Positions 1 through 14,100 of a DNA stretch of 64,000 nucleotides are shown one piece after another; position 1 is the first letter of the stretch; each line of letters begins with the position of its first letter. The translations under genes and the position numbers were made by a program. A model generated the notes under the pieces. It had not been told where the DNA came from and did no database searches. It was given only the letters and a program-made list of their open reading frames with translations. This DNA is from Patiria pectinifera (Eukaryota; Echinodermata; Asteroidea; Valvatida; Asterinidae), in contig CM057144.1 in assembly GCA_029964075.1 (NCBI GenBank), positions 12,175,281 through 12,239,280 on the forward strand, in the 5' to 3' direction.

Positions 1-2058
1 ATATTTCTACCCGATTTGTCACAATTTCTTGATGCGATAATGAAGCGCGCCAGTCGTGATTCTCAACTACGCACGCGGTTTCGGTGTCATGTCAAATAGT
101 GTCCGCAACTGTCCCGTAGTGCAGATATACAGAAGATGGGAGTGTCGATTGTAGCGCGTACTATACATGTAGGTTTCTTATACTGTTTGAAAATGTGCTC
201 TTTAATTAATGTTAAAAAACGTATCTGCAATGACTGATAACTATCATTGAGGCTATTAAGAAAGATTGCTTTTCTTTTTAGTGCCAAACTTTTAAATTAG
301 TGCCAAAACTTTTATATCCGGAAACCGGAATACCAACAGGCCATAGCAGGGTATTTTTTTTATGGCCGAGGGGGGAGGGGTAAACAGTTAGTGAAAAAGG
401 GCACTCGCACAAGTCCGTGCTGAATGTACACAGGATATTTATTTCTCCGGACACTTGGCCTCCGTAAAATCAAATAATCAAAAGGGGGTGGGGGGGGGGG
501 AGGTTCTATCTTTAAATGGGGGCTCTGTTCAAAACCGGACAAGCAGGCAAGATTGGACATTAATAGATGCCGCGCTATTCAGGGGGTGAGCGAAATTCCA
601 AAGTGGGCACTCGTAAAACACAAGGCAGCTTAGTGGTAAAAAGAGCAGTTTCTTGGTTTTTTTTTTGTACAAAATGAGCACTTGTTTAAAACAAAAGGGC
701 ACTCTTCACGAACCCTCTTCACAAATATTCGGGTTGAAACACTTGTGAAAAAGGGCACTTCAATGGAAAAGGGCAGTCTATGGGGGGGGGGTACCCCCCT
801 TTACCCCCCCTTCCCCCAGCTAGGCCTCTAGCTCTACCTATAGGTTGCAATTATAATATTATTAGAGCCATCATAAATATCATGGCTGATCTGCTGCTCA
901 GTATGACCTAGTAGCTGACTATCGAAAGAATTTTGAAAAACCTGAAAAGAAAGGCAGGGTAACACATGGGCGTCGCCGTCGCCATTTTTCTTTTCGCCAG
1001 CGCGGTACGGTGTAAAGCATTCACAAGAACTGGCATTAGCGAATGAAATCACCGGCCGTGGAAAAATCGTTGCCAAATCATTTGATTAGCCCATCGTATT
1101 CTTTTTTCATTGTCTTGTTCCTTTGTTTTTTCGGGGTTTTGATTTGATTTATGGTCATCCAGCCAAGTAAGTGGTTCATTTCAGCATGGTTGATTTCAGC
1201 AGCTCATTTGAAATGCATTTAAATAGTGATTGAACTTGTTCTGGACATATATAATTGCGACATGAAAATAATATTTGTTAGGTTGGGAGAAACAAAGTTA
1301 GATTTTGAAGTACAAAATATCAGCCTTTTAATTTTGTTTCGTCACAATCTCCAGAAACCTGCATGCGTTTTTTTAAAATTAGGTATTTGGCATAAGCCTT
1401 GCGGGTCAACAACGACGAAGCAGCGATCATGCGCATTACGTCTATGCCGTCCATGATTTGCAGAGATCCCAAGTGTACGTGACACTACCAGTGCTGTAAA
1501 ACAATGTGGCTAGCTAGCTAGCTGCAGTAGTGCGCGTATGCTATTATGCATGCTTGTAGTGCATGCAGTTGCAGTACATGTACAATGTACACCAGCGCAC
1601 AGTCCCTGGTGGTGAAATCATGCACGTGACAACTCAACGGCAGTATTTTACACCTCAACTTTTTCCTTCCAATGGACAACTTCAAACAGATTCAGTAGTT
1701 TCTAGTGCTTTTTTTGCACTGTTACGGAGCAAAGAAATAAAGTTGCATTTTCGATTGTCTGAGTATATTCAATATATTTAATAATCGAAAAAAATAATCA
1801 GCAAAATTTGATATTAAAGGGTGTAGGTTCAACAGAAGGAAAAGCTCACAATCACATGACAGTGTCTACCATTTTTAGCTGGTAGCCGACTTATTGCTCA
1901 ATCGAAACAGTATAATTTCGGAGTGGTACGGGTACCAGTCGTTCTTTCATGATTTCTGGAAACTGGCGAAGAGACATCAAACTTCCCAAAGACTGCCAGC
2001 CCACAGCTCAAATAAAAAGCCTTTTTGCAATTTTAAAGACGTGGAGTAATATATAACA
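1..2058. other. Upstream flank of the LAMP gene
   Basis: No gene recognised. It holds G/C homopolymer stretches (~480-500, 785-820), an E-box at 1621 and a CTAGCTAGCTAG stretch near 1510. The LAMP promoter should be here. Confidence 0.6.
1621..1630 (+). promoter_or_regulatory. Possible TFEB-type E-box upstream of LAMP
   Basis: TGCACGTGAC matches eight of the ten bases of the CLEAR consensus GTCACGTGAC and holds a full CACGTG core, 429 bp before the LAMP start codon. A weaker ATCACATGAC lies at 1851-1860. LAMP genes are known TFEB targets in vertebrates; use of this site here is inference. Confidence 0.35.
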
Positions 2059-2104
2059 ATGAAGCTTCTTACAGCAGTCCTACTTCTTATTTTTGTAGCG
2101 CTTG
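2059..2104 (+). CDS. LAMP1: LAMP exon 1: signal peptide
   Basis: Encodes MKLLTAVLLLIFVAL plus one base of a glycine codon, followed by the donor gtaagt. The peptide is a short, strongly hydrophobic secretion signal. It ends in phase 1, matching the phase needed by the stalk exon at 12972. A 10.9 kb intron follows. Confidence 0.88.
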
Positions 2105-5100
2105 GTAAGTATTTAACTTGCAAGTTGCAGCCTTTTGGCCGTGCTTGCACTTGTACTTGACATGTTCTAATGCTTGAGTCGTACGCCGCAAACACTTCAT
2201 CGTGATGTTGCAATGTTTCTAGTCGAAAATATTCAGCATCTGAGCATTGTTCTACTCGTCATGCTCGTAATGTGTGCCTAACAAATGTACATGTTGGGAA
2301 TGTGAATGCAAGTAAAGTCATTGATAGAGGGCTAAAACTGATTGAGGCAGTTAAGTTGATGTGGTGATATGGTGTGGTTTGTTTATGGGGTGTAAGTGAA
2401 GGGTTCGAACCCCGCCCCACATTTGCCACCACCATGCCCACGGACGTTTACAAAAATATTAAATTAGGCCTAACTAAACTACTAACTAGGCCTAAAAAAA
2501 TGAGTTTAAATCCCACCCCCTTCAATTTTGGTTCATATTTTGCCCCACTATATGGCATTGGGCTGAAAAGGCTGAAATGTTATTGTTAAGTTTTAGGCCG
2601 CCTAGGCCCTACTCTTTTTTTTTTTTTTTTTTTTTTTTTACAGTTTTTGCTTGTTTCATGTCATGCATGTTAAATTCCTTTGTTTATGTACGTTATGTTT
2701 TGCAATTATATAAATGTCTTTTTATTTATAGATGGGATATATCAAGCTACATGTATGAATGTCTGCTTTTTATGAAGACAGTTGGTTTAATTTTAGCTAG
2801 GATGATCCTATAGCGTTATGTTTATGCATAACGCTAGGAAACTCACAATAGCAAAACTGGCTTCTTCTTTTTTAGATATAATTTATTTATAATATAGGGC
2901 AATTCCACGGTAACGGAAGGACGTTTTCACTCATTAAACAAAATTTCAAATGTGTGTATCACAGACACTGTTCATAGTTACAGCAAACAAATGTCACAAT
3001 TGTATTGCTATAATGCTACTTTCATTTTCCACACTTTTGGGGGGCATGAATGCCTCCCGTTTATGAATTATGAATATTAATGAGGTCGGTAACGGAAGGA
3101 CGGTAAAACGGACAAGGGTTTTCCAACTTACTCGCGTTTTGCGTAAACTCTGTGAATTTTATGGGGCAATTATATTTTAAAGGTAAGAAATGGAATCCCT
3201 GAAGCTTTATCTATACTATACCGCCTGTCATTTGACTCAAAGTGTTTCGGTAATATAATTACAACGTTTTAAGCAGATTATGATTTGGTAACGGAAGGAC
3301 GGTAACGGAAGGACAAAAGGTTTACTCAATTATAGCATGAACAAAATGTGAATTTACACTAATTATACAAGTGAAACAAATTGCTGAAATGTGTAATTGA
3401 ATGTGAAATCAACAATATGCAGACCTGGCATAAATAATTATACCCAAGAAACTATTGAGATAAAGATAGAAGCCTGCTAATTAATGATAACAAAAGAAAA
3501 ACGAAAACCACCCAAAACACATAATTCACGAACACAAGACAACTACAGAAATGGACTTCAAACCTCAATCCTTAAAAGTTTAAATACACAGTTTTTGAGC
3601 ACTTGAGTATATTGGTGACATGTTCACCAACAACTTTTAATAATAATACCGGTAGGTTCAGTGGTTTACCTAAAGGGTTGGGGGGGGGGGGCGACCAGCC
3701 TACATGTACAGTTAAGGTAAAAACATCTACCGGTAGAACTGGTTGCTTCAGTTAGATGTTGCTTTTAATTGAACTCTAAAATCATTGTTTGAAATCAAAT
3801 TACAATGATTTAGAGTAGTAACAATTAATTTATAAACATCCAAACTGAAATTGTTAACTTGGGCATAATTTGTCAAAGATTGCACCTCACATGTCTTACA
3901 CATGTAAATTGAATGAAAGTGCCCCAAAGTACCGGTACTTTCTGCCATCTCATTTTTGACTTAATTTGCTTCTGGAATGGCTTCACAGAATTCATATCTT
4001 TCTCTATTGTCCATGAATGCTGATGGCAGCAACTTTATGAATTGATTTTTTGCAACAACTCCATACATACAAGTACTGGTACGTCAGCATATATGTACAT
4101 ACATGTACTATATGTACATTGTACATGTTGTACATGCCTGTGCCTTCCTTTGTAATAAACACCTTGCCCTGCTTATCCCGCTTTTGTGAAGGTGGGTCAC
4201 ATGAATGTCCTTTCAATGCTCATTATACATGCATGTATTTGCAGTGATTTTCATTTTTCAAACATGAGCGCAAATGTCGTAACATTTGATAAAAATACGA
4301 TTTGTCCTTCCGTTACCGTCCTTCCGTTACCAAATTGGTAACGGAAGGACGTGATTTAATTAATTGTAATTAAAAAACGAGAAGTACAGCAGTGTCAGTT
4401 ATAATGTCATATTGAAGGCCTACCTAAACTTGCTTTGCACAATAACTTTCAATGCATTCATACTGCAAGTTTTAAAAATAAATTAAAAATATGTATTTTT
4501 TCGGTAACGGAAGGACATTTTCGAAGGCTGAGATATTAGAAGTCACTGAAGCAAAGCAAATTACGCAAAATGTTAAAAACAAGTTTTAGTCGGTTTTTCA
4601 AGACCAATACTTTCTCATAACAGAAACTGATGGCATTAGTACATATTTTTGTGTGTGTTTTGGTAGAATACTTTCATATCACTATTAATCACATTTTTAG
4701 GATTAAAATAGGATTATTACATAATCCTATTTTTTGGTACCGAAATGTATAAAAAAATAAAATTCCAACTTCAAATCTTGAAACTATAGACTTTTAGCTT
4801 TCATTTGATGCCAAATTTGTTTAAGTCACATGTATTTGAATTTTTTGGTGTCATGTCCACTTTGGTGTGGAATTGCCCTGTATTCAATTTTGAAGTATTA
4901 TACTAATACAGTATGAAGTACAGACCTATAATGCACCAAATGATGAAAAGATGAATAGTAAAATACTGACAACTCACGTTTTTTCAGAAAATTTTTGGAG
5001 GTCTGTTTTTGTCAACTCACACTGAGGCACACTCAAAATGACTGTCGAGTGCAAACACATGTCACAGGTCAATGCAAGGTACTTTGCATTGTTTACCAGT

Positions 5101-8100
5101 GCTAAGCAATGGTTGGATGCGCTTCCACCACCTTTATTTTCCATGTTGAATATCTATACCAGACGACTGTTTACATGTTAATATTAGTTGAGATAAGTAT
5201 CACAACACACGACAGGGGACCACAATAAATATATCAGAATATGACATAAAACAGTCGTATACAATCTGGATGGTATTATGGGGTTGGGGACACGATCCAA
5301 ATATCTTGAAGTGACCGCATGGTGGCGATGTTTAAGACAGGAAGAAAATGTGTATGCATGAAGTCCGGTTCATACTTCACGCGAAAGCGATAAGCGAAAT
5401 TCGTGACGTCCACAATACTTTCGAAGCGCGTCCACCATTGTTGACGACATGAATTTCGCTTCGCACTTGCTTTCGCGTGAAGTATGAACCGGGCTTTAGG
5501 CAATGAAAAGACAGTCGTGTTTGTTGACATGTTGGTAACAAAGGTCTCCTCAGTTTCAGCCCAAATATCCGTAAGTAGTGAACATCTCTGGTTTTATTTA
5601 TCATTCAAGTACTGGAAAAAATTTAGCAACTATTATTATCCAGGTTTTAAGACAGTTTTCGCCATTTTGAGGAATATTTTTCAAATGACATGGTTCTGAA
5701 AGAGATGTGCAATAGCTAGTTTAATTTTGGAAAATTCACTTCAAAACTGGACAAAAAATGGTGTATTTAGGCTGTGGTTTTGGTCATATATGTACAAAGA
5801 AAAAGTTTGTAAGGACAATCCTTTCGATAAATTTACAATTGTCACATTTTCTTTCACTACCACTAGGCCTACAGGAACCTGTTCAAGTCAGGTCTGATTT
5901 GATTCAAACATTGCACATGCATAGTCAGGGACGTGTCATTGATAAAAAAAAAATCATAATGCGGAAAAGCCCTATGTTCTGTTGCAAACAGACATAGATC
6001 TCTAGTTTTTCTTGGGTTTTCCAGCATGTACGAACACAAAACTTCAAACAAGTCAGTTTAAAAATATTTGTTACAAAATACTAACCCCCAAGTCAATCCA
6101 TTTCTGAAACTTACAGCAAAAGCAAGTGTTGTGTACATGTATTCCCTTAAACCCTAACTCCCTAGGCCTTTTTGCTGGGATGTAGCCTCAATCCTGGAAA
6201 ATCCTCCGATTGGCCTCATGAAAAAATAGCATTATAGCCTCAATCCTGCTAATTCTTCCATTATTTCTTGAATATGGTCCGTGGAGGGGTGACCACTGCC
6301 TGAATCCTGCAAAATCCTGCGGCTGTGACTGTCAATATGTTGAGCCTTGGCCAGTGACATCCTGGAGTAGTACGGAGGATTTCAAGCTTAATCCAGGCCT
6401 ATGTTTATATGCATGGCTGAGCAAAAATAACGCAAGGTCCGGCCCAAGACCTTGACAAAGTGCATCCTACAAAATCAGTAACGCACATTTGCCATGTACA
6501 TGTAACCTCAAGCCTCCAAATTCCTCCACTTTGGCAAAGAGGATTTTGAAGGATTCAGGGCAGTTAGGGTTAAATAATTAAATCCATTAAGCCTATTGCC
6601 AGGCACTTGGCAGTACTCACATGTAAAGCCACCATACATTGTACAATGTACATGTATTGTACAATGTACATGTTACTGTCAGTCAAGGCATGGTACATGT
6701 ACCTTCAGTTGACAAAATTGCCACAGCCAGTCAATTCGGGCGATTCACAATGCAGTGCGCCACCAAGAGGTTGCCATGGAGTTTATTTTTCAAGTTTATG
6801 GTCGACAAAACATGGCCCATTTGAATGAGTGTCAGTAGACAACTTGAGCTAATTTGTTATAGATTGGGGCATAGCGTTCTGACGCCTTACAAAAAATACC
6901 ATATTGATAAAAAGAAAAAGAAAAGGGCAAACAGATACTCGAATCATACGCTTATGAAACCACTGACCGGAAAAACTAACATAAAAGTAACAATTTCAAA
7001 TGTCCCGCGCTGTGAATTTGTCGACCATCTCCCACAATGCACTGGGAAAAAGGAACTCTCTGTGGCAAACTCTTGGTGGCGCACTGCGTTGTGAATCGCC
7101 CGAATTGTACCAATACATGTATGAGCCCAATTTACAATTAACTGTTAAAAACTGTCACATTATAGATTTTGACAGATAGGGTATCTCTGTCCATTTTGTA
7201 CAAGAGAGGGAGGGTCAATTAATAATATATGTACATGTAGGTCTCTCTCAAATGATGTCACTTCCTACAGATTGTCGCATGCATCGGCATTTGGGGCGTC
7301 AAATTTTCGTGACACGCATCGGCTGCGCTGTATTTTTGAAAAAATGTCAAGCAACATGCGCGCGTTTTTAGAGATTTTCCACACTGCGTGCAAATGCACC
7401 TGACGGGGCGTCGTACAAGCCGTTGCAATTTTCGTACAAAGATGGCTGTTTATGAGGGAGGTGTATTAGCCATATTGTTTTCTAAAAGAAAACAAACTTG
7501 TCAACAACAAGCAGTACTCTGTCTTAAGGCTGGGTCCTTTCCAAATTTTCTCGATCATGTTGTTTGTTTTGTTCACACTGAAATTACTGTAAGAGTTATT
7601 CCACAAAATATGTACCTGTAGGCCTGGGCCCACACCCTACCAAAAAAGATTGGAAATATAACCCCCCCTCCCCCCAGGGAAATCCCCAAATGTGTATAAG
7701 AAATTAGAAATTCATAGGCTGTTCAGTTTTTACACTTTACAATGAGAATCTAGTTGAAAAACTTAAATGAAGGACATGGATTGTGTACAATAGTTCTTCG
7801 GCCTTTGATCCCATTATTCTAATCTTTAAAATGGAGGCCACACGTAAAGGGCGTGATTTTGACTACTGTTAGATTGTCATGTAGTCACATGACAGATTAC
7901 TCTGTATGTGTACGCTGGCATTGACGTACATGTAGATTGTAAGTATTTTGTTTTGGTTGGGGGGGGGGGCAAGTGGGTGATGACAAAGGTCACCTGCTAA
8001 AGGTCAAGTGATGGAACTGGTAAACGTGGTGCATGATGTAACTGAAGAACACGCGCTTGGTGACATCATGCTGGACCAACATGACCAACAATTTTTGACT

Positions 8101-11100
8101 CCTCAGGAATTTTTTTTATAGGATGTTTGTCATCTTCAAATAATGTGGAAATTTTCAAGCACATTGTACATGTACATATTCATGTTGAACTACACTGAAA
8201 CCCTAACTCCAAGGTCATTTCAAAAAAAAAATTGGGAAATTTCCGTTAGTACAGTTACTAATTTTTATTAATTCAAAAATGCTACAATTCGTCAGTTCAG
8301 TACTGTGACATCATGTGCGTAAAGCTGCAATTGGCTGAATGAGAATGTGTCCCAGATGCTGATTTTGGGTGCAATTCAAAACGTGACTCGACAACTTTTG
8401 AATTTTAGCTGTTGTTTTCTCAGAATATACAGCATTTTCTGAGCTAAAAGTTCATCGGGTTTAGTAGGTGTTAAACACCCTTCTTTAGATTAAAATGCAC
8501 AAGTGACAAATGATGTACATGTACTCTACCAAACAATTGTTTATTCGTGGTTCACATGTAGTTTGCTATTCATAATTTTCACTCTTGGAAGACGACTGCT
8601 TTCAGGAGTTTATCAGAAATAGATTCGTGGATGTCAAATGTAACAGGGATAGGAAAATAAGATACACCCCAAATGTTTGGAATGACATACCACCCACGAG
8701 CTGATTGGGTGAACACAGTAAATCATTTGTGACCTCACCAGGTTGGCTGACTAAAGAAAACTGTCCAAAAAATGCAGTATTCTAAACCCAATTTTTATGG
8801 CTATAATACATTAGCATCAGGTCAAAGGTTGTGGTGGAATTGTTTGCTTGATCTGGAACTCTGATTTTGAGCCAGTTGGCCCACCATAAGGAGACGTTGA
8901 ACAGGCTTCCACTCAATGTATTTGATTGTCCACCCAAATTTTGTGTGTAAAGTCAGTCACTTTTTTTTTTCTTTCCGAGTTTCAACTTCTTGCTGAAGTG
9001 AAGAACACAGGAGGAATACATGAGACTGTGGACAGATATTCCTGAAGCATGTTTGCACAATAGACATGTTTTGTGTACATGAGCATGAATGTACAAATGT
9101 ATAGTTTGCCTGTTCACAAGGCAAGGCCTCTTTTCTGTTTGATTTTCGTTGGCATTGAAAATGCAGTCAGCTTGTTCAAGGAACACAGTTGACATGGTTG
9201 AGGTCAAAGACCATGAAACGGCCCCTGTCACGTAATCGCTTGCCTCGTGTTTGAGTGAAGTTAAAGTTCAAGGAAAAGCATACACCGTACAATTTTAACA
9301 GGAAATAAACGTGGAAATGTATACTTGTACTGTACACATACATGTACAATGTATGTACAATAGGAACAGGTGAAAAGTGAAATGAAATGTAGAACAGTGC
9401 TCATTGGATAGTATAACCCAATGTACATGTACATATGTGAAGGATACTGAAGTACACATGTACATGTACATGTACATTACACAGAAATTTGCATCCTTGT
9501 GGAGTCATTTCATTTTTCTCGTGTACTAAAGTTTTTGAGTTTGAAAGTGAACTTTCAAAATGCTCCTATTTTAACCAAAATTAATTTCCTGCGCTGAAAT
9601 TCGGACTTAATATCCCTTACATAAAATACTTCAATTTGCGACGGACCAACACACCTTGGAAATTCCTAGTTTTGAGTAAAATCCATATTTCGTGATAACC
9701 TCGTGGAGATGTATTCACCTATAGAAATTGCACTGTGGAGATGTATAGTTTTGATAGTATACAATCTTTTGTTCCCTATTGTGCACATGTCTCCAGAGGG
9801 TACCGTGTAACAGATTAGGGTTCCTTATGGCCTAGAAAACAGTAGAACAATAGACCCCTTAAGAAAGTCTTCAGAAATCAATCTGCCCCTTGAACCCTAA
9901 ACCCTTAAACCCCGAGGTCTTTTTTGGCTATGAATCATCCTCAATCCTCCGAAATCCTCCAAGTTTTGCTGTAATGTTCAAATGAAGGATACCTACTGCT
10001 TCAATTTTTCAAAATCCTCCAAAATATTTCCGCCAGGACGATGGAGGATTTTCTCTTTAAAAGCAATCAAATTTGATTATTTGATACACCAATGAAGTAC
10101 ATGTAAATGATGTACATGTACACATATGTCTTAAAAGATCATGTTCTTCCACTCCTCTGGAAGAGTAATGATTGGAATCGATCCGTTCTGTTACAAAGTT
10201 GTAGTTGTAGTAGAAATGGCACCTATTACCGTAATTTTCGGAATATAAGCCGCGGCTTATACGTTGAATTTGCTCATGAAAATGTTTACTGCGGCTTATA
10301 CACAGGGCGGCTTATACGCCGAGCCTTGAAGAATAAAAATAAGATTCACATGTGTATTTAATGTACTGGTACAAGAAGAGATGTGTTGCTGAAATGAATT
10401 ACAAATTAAGAAAGTCATTAACAAACCGAACAGGAAACCCTAAACTGAACAGTGTCTTCCCGGAATGACATCACAGCTGCAAAACCCTCACCTGTCCGAG
10501 AAAGGAAGGAAAACGTTTAAAGGACTGCGCACATCTATTTTTTAAACCTTCAAAAGAAATAGAAACTTACCAAAAAAATATGTTCCTCAGAAAAATTCAC
10601 TTCATGGACCCTTAAAGTTTGTATGCAGAATGCATCTGGCGTGTGCGTGTCTACACTGTATGACAAGTCCAAACATGTGTGATTTTTATTTAGTATCAAA
10701 TACACCTAGCATTAAAGGGAAAATACAACATTTGCAAACATCAAAAAATAAAACTACCAAATCATTTTGAAATACCTTGCTGGACTGTTAGTGAATGACA
10801 GTGTAAAGTATCCTGTAAAATCATGGCACCTGGTATACTGTCATTTTCAAGAAAAGTGTTTTTTTTTGTATCAATTTCCAACGCTGATCGGCCGATCAGC
10901 GTTGGAAACAACTGGCTTTTTCTTCAAATACTGGCCCCAGTTGACCACATCTTTTACTTGTTTGTCAGGTGCAAACCTATATGAAACGGGTATGAGCCAG
11001 CAAGTCTAGTTCCATGACCTTCCACTAGCCCAATGTAGGTAAACTGCTCTGTTTCTTCTTATATGCAGTCAAGGAACCAGACTACAGATGATGGATTCGT

Positions 11101-14100
11101 GGTTTTTATAGCATTTCCCGAACAACAAAGTCAGTGTAACTATATCTGCTATATATTTCCAACCCCCCAATTCCATCCATTTCTGAAAATTACAGCAAAA
11201 GCAAATGATGTATATTCCCTTTAAAGGTATAGTCCATCATTTGTAATTTGTGCATTTTGTTCGTTTGAAGCAACAAACGTGCTCAAAATCTAAAGAAGGG
11301 TATTGAACAACTAACCTGATAAAGTTTCAGCTCAGCTTCAGCTGTACATTCCGAGAAAAACGGCATTCTAGGTTCTTGATTTCAAATCTAAAGTTGCTGA
11401 ATCATGTTTTGAATTGGGCCTGAATTCAGCGTCCGAGACACGTTCTCAATGAGCCGATTGCAGCTACGCGATGTCGCGCACTGATCCGACAAATTATAGC
11501 AACCGCGCGCGCGTGTGCGTCGTGCCAATGCTTGCGCGCGCTTCACTGCAAAACAAAACGAACCACTAATTTAAATTTCATACAGTGCGTCTTAAGAAGC
11601 ACCGTTGTAAGGGCCTTCTTCTGTTGATTTCTTCAAAGTGACAGCTTTCCAGAAAGAATAATTTCACAGGGAGTTTAGTCCCCTTACTATCTTTCAACCG
11701 AGTATGTTTTTCAACAAGAATTATGCCAGTTACTTTTTGGATAGCTGCAAATGATGGACTCCAGCTTTAAATCATGTTTGTTCGTTGTTCCTTTTCAGGC
11801 GCAGCACTGGGAACTGATTCTGCAGCCAGCCCAGCTCCTACTGAGAAACCTACAGCGCCAACCTCTTCAAAGGCAGAAACTGCAGTGCCAGCAACAGCGG
11901 GGGCTACAACCAAAGCACCAAAGGTTACAACCTTGCAGCAGCTGCAGTACCAGCAACAGCAACAACCTGCATCAACTGCAACTGCAACTGCGGCAACTGC
12001 AGGGCCAGCAACAACTGCTGGAACTGCGGCCTGCGCTAGTCATCAACTGCAGGGCCCGACAAATGGAGCTATGCCCAGCGCCCAAAGCAGCAAGCAGCAC
12101 CCACAACCTACCGACACCGGGCCCCACCACCGTGCCGCCCCCATTTTTACCTATAACGTGACGACGCCCGTGGTCAGGTGTGCTTTCTGTTGATTTTATG
12201 CAGTTTTATACCGGGTTCTCTGGCACGTATGAGCTCAGAACACATCCATGGTAAGAACTTCTACGAGATAACGCCGCGTAAAGCACATTGATTTCATTGA
12301 TTTAATTTATTGCATTTTTATGCCCAGCAGCCAAACCAGAGGCGCCGAAGGGCATATTCAAACCCTTGCTTGCGTGGGTGGGTGGGTGTGTGGGTGTGCG
12401 TGCGTGTGTGTGTGTGTGTCCGGATAAATCTTGTCAGTAGCGATAACTTGAGAAATACTTAACATATGGACTTCAAATTTGGTTTACGTGTTGTTCTGTG
12501 GTAATCCTAAGAAACCCTTTTGCATTGGGGCCGAAAGGTCAAGGGTCAAGGTCACAGATGACTAAAACAAAAGAAATTTTGTCAAGTAGCGATAACTTGA
12601 GAAATACTTTACATGTGAACTTCAAATTTAGTTTGTGGATCGTTCTTAGGAAATCCAAATAGGCCTATTGCATTGGGGGTCAGAAAGGTCAAGGGTCAAG
12701 GTCACAGTGGCTAAAACAATGGAACGTCTTGTATATTTATAATTTAAATTTCCTACAGTGCGTCTTAAGAAGCACCGTTGCAAGGGCCTTCTTCTGTTGA
12801 TTTCCTCAAAGTGACAGCTTTCCAGAAAGAATAATTTCACAGGGAGTTTAGTCCCCTTACTATCTTTCAACCGAGTATGTTTTTCAACAAGAATTACGCC
12901 AGTTACTTTTTGGATAGCTGCAAATGATGGACTCTAGCTTTAAATCATGTTTGTTCGTTGTTCCTTTTCAGGCGCAGCACTGGGAACTGATTCTGCAGCC
13001 AGCCCAGCTCCTACTGAGAAACCTACAGCGCCAACCTCTTCAAAGGCAGAAACTGCAGTGCCAGCAACAGCGGGGGCTACAACCAAAGCACCAAAGGTTA
13101 CAACAGCAACTGCAGCAACTGCAGTACCAGCAACAGCAACAACTGCATCAACTGCAACTGCAACTGCGGCAACTGCAGGGCCAGCAACAACTGCTGGAAC
13201 TGCGACTGCGCCAACTGCAGGGCCGGCAACAAATGGAAGCACCGCAGCGCCCAAAACGACGGCAGCACCCACAACCCCGACACCGGGCCCCACCACCGTG
13301 CCGCCCCCATTTTTTACCTATAACGTGACGAGCGCCGATGGTCAGGTGTGCTTTCTGGCCCAGTTTTATGCAGGGTTCTCTGGCACGTATGAGCTCAAGA
13401 ACACATCCATGGTAAGAACTACAAGATCGCATCGCTTACATTGATTTCATTGATTTAATTTTTACATTTTTATGCCCCGCGGCCAAGCCGAAGGGGCATA
13501 CTGTTTCGGCCTTGTCCTTCCGTGGGTGGGTGGGTGTGTGTGTGTGGGCGTGCGTGTGTGTGTGTGTGTGTGTCCGGACAAATCTTGTCAGCGCGATAAC
13601 TTGAGAAATACTTAACATATGGACTTCAAATTTGGTTTGTGTATTGTTCTTGGTAATCCTAAGAACCCTTTTGCATTTGGGGCCGAAAGGTCAAGGGTCA
13701 AGGTCACAGTGACTAAAACAAAAGAAATTTTGTCAGCGCGATAACTTGAGAAATACTTTACATGTGAACTTCAAATTTAGTTTGTGGATCGTTCTTGGTA
13801 ATCCAAATAGGCCTATTGCATTGGGGGTCGAAAGGTCAAGGGTCAAGGTCACAGTGGCTAAAACAATAGAAATCTTGTATTTATTCTGAGATCAAAGGGA
13901 TTAGGGATTAATTCATATAAAACCTACAGAAGACACTAATGCTGTCAATGAACGTTCCATGTGACCAAGGTACATAAGTTGATGTTAAAAGAGTGGTGTT
14001 ATGTCATGGGAACAGTCACGGTTGCGGGGCATTTGTGTTTGTAAACACACCTGACTTGTTTTTAAATAACTTTTTTTTTTTTCAGTGGGTAGATTGTCAG

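Larger units (their letters stand above)
2105..11798. other. Long LAMP intron 1 (to exon 2)
   Basis: Intron sequence up to the decayed stalk-exon copy. Beyond the repeats listed separately it holds a CCGTAATTTTCGGAATATAAGCCGC fragment near 10230 (split: CCGTAATTTTCGGAATATAA, GCCGCGGCTTATAC) from a dispersed repeat, and CTCAATCCTCC fragments at 9890-10040. No other exon could be supported. Confidence 0.6.
11568..13880 (+). repeat. Tandem duplication (~1.17 kb unit) around the LAMP stalk exon
   Basis: Unit A is ~11568-12740 and unit B ~12741-13880. Both start at AATTTAAATTTC and contain the 3' part of a TTAA-type MITE, the stalk exon, a (GT)n stretch and two TCAAGGTCACAG-type internal repeats. 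The 5' breakpoint is inside the MITE at 11221-11770, so only unit A has a complete MITE. Confidence 0.88.

Noticed and set aside
2395..2415. B-box GGGTTCGAACCC as a tRNA gene
   Set aside because: No matching A-box or cloverleaf on either strand; the motif is a palindrome and probably a SINE remnant.
12940..13432. Minus-strand and off-frame ORFs over the LAMP stalk exon (118, 94, 134 codons)
   Set aside because: They arise because the TAP repeat codons stay open in several frames (Ala/Val-rich, Gln/Leu-rich). Only one frame joins to the LAMP domain.
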